A stretch of 64,000 bases of DNA. It comes from Ecdyonurus torrentis. Taxonomy: Eukaryota; Arthropoda; Insecta; Ephemeroptera; Heptageniidae. The notes beneath the pieces were generated by a model. The model was not told the DNA's origin. It saw nothing but the letters and a program-made list of their open reading frames with translations, and did no database searches. The DNA lies in contig OX439137.1 of the NCBI GenBank assembly GCA_949318235.1, positions 24,520,922 to 24,584,921 on the forward strand, read 5' to 3'. This document shows positions 18,151 to 38,354 of this stretch, in pieces. Each line of letters opens with the position of its first letter. Position 1 is the stretch's first letter. The translations under genes were made by a program, and so were the position numbers.

Positions 18151-19119
18151 TAAATTGTAAGATAAAACTTTTTTTTTTTAATTAACGAATTTTTGTTTTG
18201 CCTGCTACGAGTGGTAATAGCTTTATTCGATGGTCATAATGTTTCCCTTTGATATTTTATTTCAAAGAATCAATGAAACCTTACTTAAAAGTTAAGAAAT
18301 TTATATACCTAGAATGTTCTCACAAATGATGATAAAATCTCCCGCGCAAGCAAGAATGGTGATTACTGATTAAGTACAACAGTGAATTAAGAAAGTAATA
18401 AATAATTTTGAGCAGTTGAATATAATATCATTTAAAAATAAATAACTAGCATAAGTTATATTGATTTCAAAAAACATGCATATTATCAAAATAATAGAAA
18501 ACAAAATACGCGATTTTGTCGAGCTTAATTTCATTATAGAGTAAAAATATTTTACCATTTTCTTCATCCTTCTCTAGCTGTATTATTTTTTTTTCATTTT
18601 ATAGTTTTTAAGTTAAGTTTCTATTTTATGTTAATTTATAGTTTTTATGTATTGCGCAATTTAAAAAATATTAATTTTTTTTAAGACCAATTTAAATGGC
18701 AATCTAGCTTTTGAAGTAGATGCCTTGAAACTCTATGAGCTCTTGTAGTTTACGGTCTGTGAAATATTTTATATAATTGCACCAACCAGTCTCTTCTCGA
18801 GGTTTCCACGGGGGTTTCTAGTGGCAAATAAAGCTGTTTTGAGGTCGTGACTGGCCTATATCCTGTGTGTGTGTTTTGTAAACACAAAGGTGGTACCATG
18901 TCAAAATTAAAGATATATATATATAAAAAAAACTAACAAAGCAGTAAATAAATACTGATTAAATTACAATAATAAATATACCAATGAAATTCTTAATGGC
19001 AAAAAAATAATAAAAAGGTTGAAAACATTAGAAAAAATATGTGTTTCTGAATTTAAGGGTCTGATCAATATTTAGAACTGTTCTTCTGTTCTTCCAATAC
19101 AACAATAAATTATCCATTA
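18151..19119. other. gene-free AT-rich DNA
   Basis: No gene or clear element recognised. Confidence 0.45.
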
Positions 19120-19308
19120 CAAATGTCATATTTTTTACTATGATTTTTGCAACTATGTGAATGACGGAAGTGCCGGAAGAGGAAACCACACGATGGTAAA
19201 AGTGGGAGGTAGCTCAGGCCTAGCTTGCTGCTGGCACCAACTTTTCTCCTACTTTTACCGTCACATGGTTTCTTTTTCCATTTTTTAGAGTAAACATAAG
19301 CACTCAAA
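19120..19308 (-). mobile_element. MITE family D, copy 1
   Basis: Inverted relative to 56515-56702. Shared blocks include GGAAGTGCC, a GGTAAAAGTGGGAG-type block and its complement, CAGCAAGCTAGGCC, and a GTAAACATA end. The two ends of the element are themselves inverted relatives (AAACCATGTG against CACACGATGG). No coding capacity. Confidence 0.65.
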
Positions 19309-20476
19309 ATTTATTCATTTTTACTTCTAGTTTAAAACACTATGCATGTGCAGTACACACGATTAGGATAATTTATTAAACTATTTAAGTTTTTCTCATT
19401 AGAAAAACATTGCAAATTCAATGTGTTTTTGAGAAGTAAAATAACAGTCGCAAGCAGTTCTTCTGATAAAGGTGTGAGATCACTATATATAGTGTATAGG
19501 CATTTTGCCTTTTTCTCATCACTCGCTGGGTTACTTTTACTTGTTTATTTTTGGCATTTTTTTTTTTTTTTTTTGTTATATACAATGTACATTTCCATTT
19601 TAAACCCAATAAAGAACTATTTATTATTATTATTATTAAGATACACCTGATATAACATGAGCTACTGCTATTACTGGACAGAGAGTAAACACCTCTCCTA
19701 CCATTTTACCTATGGCACACAAAGACATACATAGCATACTACAGCGTTGAAAAAAAAAAAATAGTCGCATGGGCTCACTTGTTAAAATAAAAATCATGAT
19801 TGCTTGCTCGTCAAACCAGCCCACATTATATACCACTGAGCCACAGGCTCTGCTAAGACAGAACTTATCATCAGGTGTAATGTGCTCTAATATCTAGTTA
19901 TTTCCTTTGCATTTACAAATTACTGTACATAAAAATAGTACTCTGTGAACTTAACAGCATACTGGTAAGAAGTCCAGATTGAAAATTACATGAAAAAAAT
20001 GTTTCATAACGCTGAATAAAAACTAAACATTTATGAAGCATTTACATAATTTTATTGTTAAACACAGAAGAACGTTTAGTTACATTTTGACAGATTAACT
20101 AACAATTTAAAAAGAAAAAAGATTGAGAAAACCAGCTAAAGACCAAAAGTATCATGTTTCATACTAGCAGCCATGATAAACAACTTTTCTTGAATAATCC
20201 AAAATATTGACTGAACTCCCAAAAATTAAAAAAAAAAAAAAAAAAAAAAAGTTATTTCCAGTTAATTTTTGATTTTGTGAAATGCTCAATCAAGTTTACA
20301 ACAGCCATCAATACAGATATTTTACTGCCAGGTTTTTAATTTATGTGACATCTGTACTGATTCCTTTTAAACTTTACAAAAATAAATTAAATGTTACAGT
20401 TTTAATACCTATGTATTAGAAATAGTTTTCATATCTATTATTTTGTTGTTGCACGTTTTCTGTCTTTTTCTTTTTT

Positions 20477-20482
20477 TTTATT
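20477..20482 (-). terminator. candidate polyadenylation signal of RPB10
   Basis: AATAAA on the minus strand, about 87 nt beyond the RPB10 stop codon. A second AATAAA lies at 20051-20056. Choice between them needs transcript data. Confidence 0.45.
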
Positions 20483-20568
20483 ATTAAATTAAACTTGACG
20501 TTATATTACATATTAAGAGATAAAAATTAACAAAGTCTTTTTGACACACGTCACAAGCATCTCACTGA

Positions 20569-26292
<5,724 letters not shown>

Positions 26293-26628
26293 TTAAGGGA
26301 GTAGGGTATCGACCTTATATCTCAAAAACTAGAAGTGTTTTGGGTCTAAATGTGGTGTCATTGTGTAGCTAAGGGTCACACCTAGCCGTGATAAAAATTT
26401 CATGATGTTTGACCGTCCCGAAAAAAAGAAAAAAATTATTGAAATTAACATTGGGCCTTACGGGCTTAAAATTTCAAAAAATCATATAAAATTAATTTGC
26501 ACGGTGACCCCCCCAAAATTTTTATATATTTGAAATTTTCTCAAGCTGAAGTATCATTGAGCAAAATTTCAGATTTTGTTGACGAGAAAAGTTTGAGTCT
26601 ACTGGCCGACGTCGGTACCCTACGTTAA
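26293..26628. mobile_element. MITE bounded by TTAA, GTAGGGTA ends
   Basis: A 336-bp element with inverted ends: GTAGGGTATCGACC at the left, and on the right the complement of GTAGGGTACCGACG. TTAA sits at both extremes. Non-coding. Suggests a piggyBac-type non-autonomous element distinct from families B and I. Confidence 0.7.
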
Positions 26629-28194
26629 GTTAAAATGTCCTAAAACGCTTAAAATCCGATTAATATGCATTAGGTATCATTTTTTTTATTAAAAAATAAA
26701 AAAGCATTAATATTAAAAAATAAGCGTAAAAGACAAAAAGAAAAATTTGAGGTCTTGCCTAAAATTTGCACCCCAACTGTCCACATTTCAACTGACAATA
26801 GCCACAATAGTTAAAAATAAAAATAATTCTTCAGGTATATAACAAAATATAAAATTCGTTTCTTATAATTGTAGCTGACAAGCTCGTATCTGTAAATTTA
26901 AGAACTAAGAAAACTTTGGAAACTTATTGTCAGGTGTTTAAGGGCTTAGAATTTCTAAGTCTCACATTAACTATAATAATAATGAATGTATGGTGAACTT
27001 CTAAAATTTTAACAAATTTGTATTTCTTTTATTCTGGCATATCACTGCAAGAGAAGAAAAATCTGCCTCTACATTTTTGATACAGTGTACTGTTGTACGT
27101 CATTTTTAAACTTTAACAAATATACTATAAATAATATAGTAAACGATATGTTAAATAAGCAGGAAAATGGCAAAGAAAAGACACTGGCCTACTATTGTTA
27201 ATTTGCAAAGTATGTTAATATTAAATACAGTGTAATACATACGCTATATGCTTATATGCTTTTTTTTTTTTTTAATAATAATGCTCTTAAAAAAAAAAAC
27301 TGCTTGTGTATGGTATTTGTTTTGTCTATAAAACTTCACGTTTAAAAAGAAAGTAAAATGTCAATATTATATTACGGCACAAGTCACGTTAAATTTATAA
27401 ATATTGACTTTTTATTTTTATGTAAGGCTTTAGTGTATTGTAAGTAACCTAATTTATATTTATACACGAAAGTAGGTACAAATGTACGTAAATAAAGCTT
27501 ACCGTATACTATGTAACACCGAGAAAAAAAAAAAAAAAAAAAAAGTGCTATATTTTGCATACCCATTTTACTTTTTATATAACGTAGAAACTTATAATTA
27601 CAACCTGAAATATATTTTATGTAAAACAAAGTACTATTATTTTATGGAGCCTTAAAATTGGGACTGCTGTGGTCTACTTTATATATGTATTTTTATCAAC
27701 AGGACACTGATAAAAAATGTCATGTCTATTTTAATTGTATTATTATTAGATTTTTAAGTACGTAGCAAAAAAAAAAAAAAGAAAAAGAAAATGAAAAAGA
27801 AAAAGAAAGAAAGAAAGAAGGAAAAGGACAAATGACCGGAATCTTAAAATTTAAATAAATAAATAATAATACAGTCTATTTAATCACTAATTTAACAATA
27901 ATTTATAAAATATAAGAGTTATAAAACAAAACAAACAACTGAACCAAAAAGTGAAAGAAAGAAAAAACTTCTTTTTTTTTCCGCATGGGTGCAAATATTC
28001 AAATAAATATTGCATTTCACATTGACTTTAACATTTAAATATTATGCTGTCTTTATTTCGAGTATTTGATGTCGTAATACTGCATGGCGGTGGCTATGAT
28101 GAAATGAAATTATCAATCGAGTTGTCTCTTGAGGTTCTCTTCCTAAAGTGCCTTTACGTACTATATATAACAGACTCTGTGATATACGTGTGTG

Positions 28195-28247
<53 letters not shown>

Positions 28248-29496
28248 TATATATAATTGGAAATACCGTGTAATAATATGAAACAGTACTCTAATTTACT
28301 TCTCTTTATAAATACTTAATTAAACTGTAAAGCAATTGCTAATCAATAGATTAAAATATAATTGTTTGTTATATTATCATATATTTCAATATATAAGTTC
28401 TCGCCGAGTTAATAATTTAATAAAAAAAATTTTAATGAGACTAAGCATTTCAATTTCTACCGCATTACTCACTAAGGTTTTCTGGAGCTACAGTAATTAT
28501 ACAAAAAAAATTGTCATTGGTCCATTTAGATTTTTTATTATAGGCTTTCAAAGTGGCCGAAAAGTGGCATATCTACCATATGTTTAGGAGAGCTATTTTT
28601 TTATCCCGCACACTTATCTAAATATGCCGACCAAGTTGAGCTTATTACAAAGTAAGTTTTGCTTAACTTTAATGACCTAACGTAAACTGGTTACATGTGT
28701 ATGGCTATTACTAAAAAAAAAAAAAAATGCAATAATAATTATACGACATGCTATTAATTAATTTATAAAGTAGAGTATGTGAAAGTTATTCCGCTTCTCC
28801 TTTTATTTTAAATATGTATTTATCGGAAACCACAATAATATGAATAGAAAAACCGTTCTGAGTCCAGGAAACTTAATGATTATAATATTAATTTTTGCAT
28901 ATAAATAAGTTTTAGCAATGTTACCATTATTATTGTATATCTATAAAAATCTGTCCATACATTTTTAGATTTCATTGTTTGGGTCTATAAACGCGTTGTC
29001 GTATTTTTATTATTTTTTAATTGTATTTTATAATAAAATCATAAAACAATTATATTTTAACTTTCACTATTTTAATAATTATAATTGTTCTTTATATAGG
29101 TATTACGTTACGTGTTTTTTTATATAATAATAAAAAAAAAGTTTTAAAAATCAATATTCACTTGTATTTTTTTTTTATTTTTTTTGTTACATTTTTTTAC
29201 TCTGTTTAGCTATTAATAAATTAATCGTAATGTAAGTTTGTTTTAATGGATTAATGATTATTAAATACGCTAATTAACAGTGATGTCTTATATAATAGAC
29301 ACCTTTACTGTCCAATTTTTTAGCACTGTAAATCTATTTTATTTATCATTATTTTATTCTTAGATTAAAATACACATCTAAACGGATACATTCATAGAAG
29401 ACTAATAAAAAGGGACGGGGGAAGATAAAAAATCTACAAACCCAAGTGCCCAACTATATTATAACACAGTGCTTCTTGTAGACGACTTTCTGATCC
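26629..29496. other. gene-free AT-rich DNA
   Basis: No gene recognised. It contains poly-A near 27523-27544 and a (TA)n array at 28199-28255. Confidence 0.45.
28199..28255. repeat. (TA)n microsatellite
   Basis: TA array with one phase slip near 28240. Confidence 0.93.
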
Positions 29497-29792
29497 TTTC
29501 TCAATTTAACATGCATTCTTATGAGGGAATGAAACAGCTGTAGCCCAAGCTTGAATTTCTCTCGACACTGAAATTTTTTACAATAGCTTAATGAGCCTTT
29601 ACAGCTGTCGATTTCTGAATTTGAAGTCATTCAAATACAACAATAATTTATAGTGAAATTGATTGAAATTCAGGAAAACAATAGCTTTAAAAGGCTCTGT
29701 AAACTGCAGTCAATATTTTATTGTCGAGAAAAGTTTCCAGCTCGAAGTTTTAGCTGCTTTCTCCATAAGAAAGTATGTTGAATTGAGACAGA
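29497..29792. mobile_element. diverged fold-back element
   Basis: Imperfect palindrome of about 296 bp. The left block TCTCAATTTAACATGCATTC is mirrored by the complement of TCTCAATTCAACATACTTTC at the right, with further matches at TTCTCTCGACA and GAGCCTTT. Old and unclassified. Confidence 0.6.
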
Positions 29793-30706
29793 AACAAAAA
29801 TACATAACGTGTAGTATAACAAAATAATGAAAAATGAAAAAAAAAAAAAATAATAATAATAATAATCCTAACCCCCTTTCTATATTTTTTCCCCCTATTC
29901 AACCCCTAATTACAAGTTTTCTGTCATTGCCGTTTCTTGACACTTGTATATAAATGAAAATGTATATATGACCGCTTTTTTTTTCTTCTTCAATTTACAT
30001 ACGACTTAGTTGTTGCCGCTGCGACATGTTAGTGTGAGATAAAAGGATGTAATAAACTATCTCTCTTCTCTCTCTCTCTCTCTAAACTCTCAACTCACAC
30101 ACGAGCCCGTTATGTAGGCCTTCAATTACTGAGGCAGTGTGCGAATCAAGTAGCAAAAATTACATGTACTGAATATTAAAATATCGAGGTACAGAACATA
30201 ATATATATATAAAAAAAAAAAAAAAAAATGAAAGTATGAACCGATAAACATTATTTTCCAGTATGTTGCTACATGTACTGAACACATATTCGTATATTAT
30301 ATTTTTAGTATTATTAATATTAAACAGGATGTATATAGTTTGTCTGAAAAAATTGCAAAAAAAAAAAAAAAAAAAAAATGTAAAATTCTTTTTTGAAAAG
30401 TATTTTTGATAGCTATTCGTTACGTATTATTATTATTATTTTTTATTTTTTATTACACCTAATATGTTCTGTAGTACGCCACACGCTATAAAAAAGTATA
30501 ATTATTTTAAAAGTTATTTCAGGTAGATATAATAGTATTTCACTTGAATTATAAATTTTATTATTGGAAATTTGTTATCGTTTTGAAACCATACGAAAAG
30601 TGTGAATATTTGTATACGTTTCGTAAGGTCACTGAAATTTTGATAATTTAAAAGTGGAGTGAAAAAATATTGATATCGTTCCAATATTATATTTTATTAA
30701 AGGCGT

Positions 30707-30852
30707 AGAACACCTTGAACAAAAAAAGTTGTGTAATATCCTAACAAACCTGAAAATAAACGTTGATTTGTCCGGAGTCATTGATTTCTAATTTATTTTC
30801 CATACACAAAATGACACGAGCGGTCAATGACGTCACAGCTCGCCTGGTTTTT
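30707..30852 (+). mobile_element. half copy of TTAA fold-back MITE (family I)
   Basis: Starts TTAAAGGCGTAGAACACC like the left end at 3500 and stays alignable through TGACGTCA (30828-30835). It breaks just past the equivalent of the palindrome centre, so one arm is missing. Confidence 0.75.
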
Positions 30853-31373
30853 TAATGTTACGTTTTTTTACGGTTTAGATGTTTTACACCGCATTTTAAA
30901 AATAAAAATTAAAGTTTTGGGGGAATAATAAAGATACTCTCTTCTCTAAAGTATCTATTTTTAAAATAAATATTGGAAGAGAGAAAAAAATCTGTAGTGT
31001 CTGATATTAAAAAATAATAATACCTTTAAGTTCTTTCCATTTCTAAGATAATTGTTTGTAAAAAAAAAAATTGCAATGTTAATGATGTCATAAAGGAAGG
31101 TCAAGGTTATATGTGATTTGTGAATGGTTTAAAAGTAGTCACATGGTAACCACGTGGTATAAAATTGCACTCTATTAACCCTATATAAGATGTATGATTG
31201 TATAAAGTATTATATTACGTAGTGTGTGTGTATATTTACAGTACTTATATTATGCATGCATTGCGCGTTCAAATTACTGTCAAGTATACAATGTCAAAGT
31301 ACAATTTTAATTTAACATGTGGTTTATAGTGTATAAGTATAATTTAGATTCGTAATTTTATCCCTACTCCTCG
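30853..31373. other. gene-free AT-rich DNA
   Basis: Nothing recognised. Confidence 0.4.
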
Positions 31374-31546
31374 TTTTTTTTTTTTTTTTTTTTTTTTCTC
31401 TCTCTTTTCTTTTCTTTCTTTTTTTCTTTTCTTTTCTTTTCTTTTCTTTTCTTTTCTTTTCTTTTCTTTTCTTTTCTTTTCTTTTCTTTTCTTTTCTTTT
31501 CTTTTCTTTTCTTTTCTTTTCTTTTCTTTTCTTTTCTTTTCTTTTC
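31374..31546. repeat. poly-T plus (TTTTC)n array
   Basis: Poly-T, a short CT stretch, then about 25 units of the pentamer TTTTC. The Lys-Glu-rich minus-strand frame here is an artefact. Confidence 0.93.
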
Positions 31547-34093
31547 CCAAATATAAGAGGGTAGGTGACCGACTGATATCTCTCAAACTAGGACGGTTGC
31601 AAATAATAATAATAACACAAAGTAAAGAAGAAATGTTACTTAAAAATTTAGTTATGTCAAACATGTGAAAACACGATCAAATATTTAAGTTATTACACCG
31701 CCTTAAATAAATCCAAAAAATTCTGGATTATTGAATAAAAAAATGAAATAGAGAATATAATTATTATTATATAATATGGAGATATGATCAGAGCTTGATT
31801 GATAGATACTAAATTTGGTTTTTACAATTTTTGCAATTATCATACTGTATCATTGCGAACTTTAAACTGCTCCTGTGCAAAATGTACTTTTATCTTGTTA
31901 TTACTTTTTTGCAAAATTTACAAAAAATTAGGTCAATATGTGATTACAAAGATAAACTTACGTATTTACCTTTTTTTGTGTTTGTAACACTCACTTTACA
32001 CGTTTGAAGATAAAACTATACATGATTGTTCAATCTTAAAAAAAATATAATTGCGCGTTATTAAATCACCATAATTCTGTACGTAGTGAACAAAGGTTAA
32101 AATAAGTTTTTGTTATCAAACTATGTTTTTGTTATCTATAATTATATGAAGAATATATAAGTCATCAAACACACACACTCACACACCTCCAAACAGACAA
32201 GAAGATATACGATTATTGATTTAGTTCAGTTGAGATTTTTGGAGACAATATTTTTTTTCTGTGATTCAGTATTCATTGGTAAGAACGTTATCTCTTTTTC
32301 TAATTTTTTAATTTTTCATTATGATGAAGTTTTTTATTTTTTTTTTTTTTTTTTTATTTTTTTTTTTTTTATATTCTGTGTGCTTTTAAATTTTAGCACG
32401 ATCTACTTTAGGATAAATTAGTTTTTTTTTTATAGTTTATGAACCAGTAGAAAATTCATTAACGAATGTATTAAATTTACTATCAATTGCTTCATTACGT
32501 CGATTTCTTTGCGGGGATTATTAATGCAATTTTCTGGTTTTAACATTAATAAAATAACGGAAATTATTTTTATTATTGATAATAATAATTAAATAAAATA
32601 AATTGATAATAATAATAATAACATTTATTATAAGAATAAAATTCTTTTTGACCCAGGAAGTTCATAGTAACAATTATAGTTACAAGAAGCATTGGTCTTG
32701 ACAAAATAACTTAAAATTAAATTAATATAACAAATAACAGTAAGTATAATAATATACAATGAATTACACAACTAAGTACAGTACATTATAAAGTATACTT
32801 CTTATAGGCGAGACCAATCACTTAAACGTTACTTTAAAATTTAAACACAATGAAATGAATACAATTTTTTCTTATTCTTTTTCATTGCATCACATAAATT
32901 TAAATTTGTGCATGAATAAGCTCGCAGAAATATTAGATCTATGAGTTTTTAATTTAAGAACTCCATTTCTTTATATCAAAATTTTGCGTATATTTTGAAA
33001 TATTATAGAGACAAAAAAAGCACATTAAAAATAACTAGTTTTTATGTATACAGTAAGAAACTACATATACATTTATTAACATTAATAATCTTGTGTTATT
33101 ATATTATTAATATTTATCGTATAATATATTGAAATAAAAACTAGTTTTGGATTTAAATGAGTAAAGAAATAAAGTTTTGCAATGACTATAATACTATATA
33201 CATATAAAGAACTTTCCCATCGTTTTTATACTGCGACGACCAAAAAAATGTATTGGTCAAGACAGCCAAAAAATAAAATAAAAAGAGAGAGTTTTAGATA
33301 TTTTGTTTCTAAGCGCTTAAGTTAATAGACAAGTCACGTTTTTATAAAGGTCATTATACCATTTATTTAACTTGTAAATTAAACCTAATTAGCATGAAAA
33401 TTGAATTCATTTAAAATATATTTATTAAATTTATTTACAGCTTTTTTGAAATTTTAAGTTTTTTGTTTTTTTGATTAATTATCAACAAAGTTAACTTCCG
33501 TTATTTATTATCATTATTTTTAAATAATTGAATCCCATAAATGTATAGGAAGCGTTAAATATAAAAATGCTCCATTTTAATTTTACATTTTGTATTTTGT
33601 ATTATTTATTGCCCTCCCCCCCCCCCCCCCATTTTTTTCTTTTTTAATTAGCTTTTTTTTTTTAATTTTTTTTTATTATTATTATTTTACGTACAGTTGC
33701 TGTGATGTTATATTACGTGTTTTTATACTGTGGAGCATTGCTTTAATTCAAGGCTCCGTATAAGTATTGTATACACATGATCGTGCTGATGTATTTAACC
33801 CAACTGATCTGTATGATATACAGTATATATTTTCAATTAAGTGTGTTTGTCTCATATATAAGAATAACATTGCATATATTAATTTGAGAGAGTTTTTGAT
33901 TGGTAAAATATATCCCAATGGCCATACAATGAAATCAGATGAAGATTTCAGTTGTCGCAAAACTCCATTTAAATACATCTTATCCATATGTTAATAGAAA
34001 TCAATTTTTTTTTAGTAAAATGACTGAACATTTTATTGCTAAAGAGCAATGAAATAAAATTTTATATCACATTATCTGTACTTTTTAAAGTGG
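31547..34093. other. gene-free AT-rich DNA
   Basis: No gene recognised. Homopolymers include T-rich tracts at 32339-32370 and a run of about 15 C at about 33616-33630. Confidence 0.4.

Positions 34094-34174
<81 letters not shown>
34094..34174. repeat. (CT)n microsatellite
   Basis: About 40 CT units with one early irregularity. Confidence 0.93.
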
Positions 34175-34177
<3 letters not shown>

Positions 34178-34269
34178 AAGTGACCAATTTTCATATTTAA
34201 GTGTGATGTGTGTATTACGATGTAGCAATAATCAAGTAGTACAAAGAAAAAATAAATTACATTATATTT

Positions 34270-34455
34270 GCTGCATTGGATAATTCTTATATTATACTGA
34301 GCACATATGTTGCTATTTTGTTATAGCATTATAATATGCTAGAACATCTTATAACTATTATGCTATCTAGTATAATAACTATACAATAACATGATGTTAT
34401 TTATAAATATTGCGGCATTAGCATAATTATTGCGTATTTATTTTTCTTCGTGAAT
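34270..34455. repeat. dispersed repeat family G, copy
   Basis: Shares ATGTTGCTATTTTGT at its start and TAGCATAATTATT(A/G)CGTATT at its end with 40915-41075. A terminal piece is also seen at 46235-46270. Ends and class are uncertain, and low complexity makes the alignment soft. Confidence 0.45.
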
Positions 34456-34911
34456 AAAAAAAAAAAAGTGTAAATACATGGTATTACGTATTAAATTTTT
34501 TTAATTACTAGATTTTTGAGTTTAAATAAGCGATAAAAAAACAATTGATAAGTAAATATTGATTGACTGATTGCAACATTGTTATGATTGGATGTAGACA
34601 GTAAAAAAGAAGGTAAAACTACATTTAAAATAACCAACGTAATTATAATTAATGATAAGTAGATGATAAAAATAATTCAATGAATACGTGTGTAATTGAT
34701 TATTTACCTGCGAGACAGAGTTGATTTGATACTGAACTGGTGCGTAAAAATAAATAATAATAATAATAAAATGCAAGTTTATGTAAGTATGATTAAAATA
34801 ATTAGTCATTACAATGCACATGCATCTTCTTATCAATTTCATATTGATTGTTTTCTTCTTAATTTCACAATACGTCTAGACAGCAATTTTCTGTATACAT
34901 ACAGTATTATA

Positions 34912-34914
<3 letters not shown>

Positions 34915-34981
<67 letters not shown>
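34915..34981. repeat. (TA)n microsatellite
   Basis: About 33 TA units. Confidence 0.93.
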
Positions 34982-34983
<2 letters not shown>

Positions 34984-35921
34984 TTCAATTATAACACAAA
35001 AAGTAATCGATGTAGCATAAAAAATATCTTTAAATAAAAGTTTTGGAACCAAAATTTAAAATATATTTATAGAAAAAAACATATAGGCAGTGCTAATTAT
35101 ATGCAAATTTTAACCTTAATTATTTTTAATCACAATGCAAATCAGATTTTTTTTCCAGAAAAAAAAAAAAACAGGATTGCGTTGGTGGTACACACCGTAC
35201 AAAGAATTTAATTCCTTACAATACAAACTTAAAATTCATTAAAATAATTTATACATACAGTTTGTTATTAATTTACATGCTAATTCTTTCTTTCCCTGAT
35301 ACAAGTCCTAAAAATTAAAACAATAAAAAGGTCTGAAACGGTTTTAATATATTTCCAAGATTGGGGCTAATCCAGGTAGTTGCACTGTATATAACTATCT
35401 TGAAGTCGTATTATTGTATAATATTATGTTAAAATATTAAAATTTGCATTGAAAAATATATTGAGTTTATGAAAGGTTTCTTGTCATACATAATATATAC
35501 GGTAGTGAGAGTCAATATAAAGTATTATGTAAGCAATTCTTTAAAGAAGCAGTACAGTAGTGATGGCATACGTGTACAACGTTTTTATCTAGGTCAGAAA
35601 TATTTGTTTGTCATATATATTAATATTGATTGTCTTGAGCAAAGACAAATGGAAAAGTTAAGTTAGCAGATAGTTATCTCTCTTTCGATAACGTTTCTGT
35701 GTAAATTAAGTCACTTGTTTGCTTTTGTTATTTCCTTGCAATCTAATTGAAAAGTAAGAATAAATGGAAGAGAGAAGAAAAATCATCAAGCTTATAAAAT
35801 CCACCAAAAAATTAATTAATTGTTTACTTTAAATATTATCATAAAAACATTAAATATTTTATTGTAGATTTTATAAATTTCTGCAAAGTTTTTACTCATA
35901 ACTTTATTTTTATATGAGCAC
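34982..35921. other. gene-free AT-rich DNA
   Basis: Nothing recognised. Confidence 0.4.
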
Positions 35922-36269
35922 TTAAAGGAATAGACCAGAGAAAAACATAAGAATTTATATCACAAAACACTTGATGGGATTTACATAAATAACTTTAGTT
36001 TGTCTCAAAACCCAACAGTAGCCACGTAGCAGTGATCAGATAATTCGATCTATGCAATCCGCACAACATTTTCATACTAATTTTTGCATGTTTCTGACGT
36101 CATAAACATGAATTTTTACACAAATTGCATACCTTACAGTATTTTCACACTCTCTCGTGGTGTTATATTAACATTCTGGTAAAAATTGTCATCAGTTTTG
36201 AAGATCCCATTTTGTGTTCATTCATTAAAAATCACTTGTAATTTTATGTGGTCTATGGCTTCAAATTAA
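35922..36269 (+). mobile_element. MITE family B, copy 1
   Basis: About 348 bp with TTAA ends. The left reads TTAAAGGAATAGACCAGAG and the right end GGTCTATGGCTT is its inverted relative. TGACGTCA lies at 36095-36102. Copies 2 (50003-50345, opposite strand) and 3 (55405-55737, same strand) align over the full length, including CAAAACACTTGATGGGA. The TTAAAGG start resembles family I, so the two may share a transposase. Confidence 0.8.
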
Positions 36270-37200
36270 ACTGTAAATTTTCTCATCTACAATCTTAAAA
36301 TATCGTAGAGAATCAGCTATAATAAATCAATACATAATATACATGCATTATGTTTTGCTATGATTGTAACAAGATTTTAAAGAAGAAAAAGAAAAGGGGG
36401 GGAAAAAAAATGCTGGCTTATTTTTTTTACAATTTTTTTTTACGACTTCTATAATCTATTCAGCATTAAATAAGTTAAACGTTAAATTAGTTTTTAATTA
36501 TGTCACATTGCAACACCATAAACATAAATTAATCATAATATACCAAAGTTAATTTCCAATTAACTAATATGATGAAATATCGATGTTTTGGTGTGTATGT
36601 GTGAAAGAATAAGAAAAGTTATTTATGACGACATAAAAATACTAAAAATAGACCTTATGTTTGGCGCCGCCCTTCTTAATTTCCACCTGCACGCTCATAT
36701 AACAAATCATCCCTTATTTACTGTCCTTCAACTTTGTTATATATCCTAGTGAAAACCTACTTCTCAATGTTTGAACACCTTTAACTCATTTATTTTATGT
36801 CGGAAGTAATTTTTATTGTAGCTCTCTTTAAAAGGTCAAAGACATGCAGTAAAAGTCCTCTAGTTAGTTATTAAAAAAAAAAAAAGCATTTTATTTTTTC
36901 TTAGTTTAAGTTATTGATATAAGCAAACTTGAAAAAACAGTGACAACACTTTCAAATTAAAAATATTTGTGTGGAACTCCGAACTACAGTTTACCAGTAT
37001 ATTATTCAAAATATGACAACATTAGAAGAATATTGAAAAAAAAAATATATCAATTAGAAATTTTTAATTATTCAACATTTATTACCGGATTTTCAAATAA
37101 CATTCAATATTATAATATATTTAATTTCCAAAATAGTAAATTTTATTTGTTTGGGAATTTCCATTTTATTGTAATTAATGTCACTAACTGTATTAAACGG

Positions 37201-37204
<4 letters not shown>
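36270..37204. other. gene-free AT-rich DNA
   Basis: Nothing recognised. Confidence 0.4.

Positions 37205-37281
<77 letters not shown>
37205..37281. repeat. (CT)n microsatellite
   Basis: About 38 CT units. Confidence 0.95.
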
Positions 37282-37285
<4 letters not shown>

Positions 37286-37760
37286 CTTCATAAATTTCAT
37301 CTGAAAATATTCGAATGATAAAAAAAAATTATATCAAAGTATCTTATGTGAAAAGACAAACAAGAATTATCTTTTTTTGAACACAAAAATAGCGTATTAA
37401 TGAAAACACAATCAAAATTTATCATTATCTCAAAGTACAAAGGTAAAGAAAAACACGCCCACTCAATTAAAAAAAAAAATCTGGAGTCAGCAAGAACTAT
37501 GGTGTATGATTGTTAAACTTTGTCCATCCATGCTGATTTATCACATTTTTTATATTTCGATGTCTGTTACGTGTTATAATATAAAGTTCAAAGTCTGTTC
37601 TCTAAAGTTCAATTACTTTGCAATATCAGCTAACATGTTTGATAACTTTTATTTGGGTTGGATTGTGTTATCTTTTTTTAACAGTGGCATTCTGCAGTAT
37701 AAACATGAGCACGTGCACATTCAAGTCTGATAAAAGTTAAGTAACTCGAGGTGGGTGTTT

Positions 37761-37834
37761 CTTTTCTTTTCTTTTCTTTTCTTTTCTTTTCTTTTCTTTT
37801 CTTTTCTTTTCTTTTCTTTTCTTTTCTTTTCTTT

Positions 37835-37922
<88 letters not shown>
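37761..37922. repeat. compound (TTTTC)n-(CT)n array
   Basis: About 15 pentamers of TTTTC run straight into about 43 CT units. Open frames on both strands through it are artefacts. Confidence 0.95.
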
Positions 37923-37924
<2 letters not shown>

Positions 37925-38319
37925 AATACAATACAAATTGTATGTATGTTGTTTATTTCTATATAAATTTGTAATTAAATTCTAATTTTAAAAGTAAGGA
38001 AGGAAAAATCAAATTACGTATTTTCATATTTTTTTCTTTTAATTAAAATTGCCAATCTGTTTGATTTTCAATGTAAAAAATTGTATCTTGATTTTGAAAA
38101 TCGAAATATATTACGTCTTCTCAAATCGTAATGATACTAAATTTATCGTAACATAAATTAAAATAAAGGAATCATTCATTTAACAATTTTCAACTCCATT
38201 TATATTGTATTAAAATAATACTATATTAATAGCCTTGGTATAGATAAATAAAGTTTGATATGAAAGGGTATATAAAATTAGTGGAAGCTGAAGCAGACAA
38301 GGATTGCTGCTCATGATAG

Positions 38320-38322
<3 letters not shown>

Positions 38323-38351
<29 letters not shown>
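38323..38351. repeat. poly-A run
   Basis: About 29 A. No recognisable retroposon body precedes it. Confidence 0.85.

Positions 38352-38354
<3 letters not shown>

Noticed and set aside
36173..36215. Second hammerhead core (ACTGATGAC and similar CTGATGA-like motifs in family B MITEs and elsewhere)
   Set aside because: No stem II followed by GAAA and no cleavage triplet nearby.
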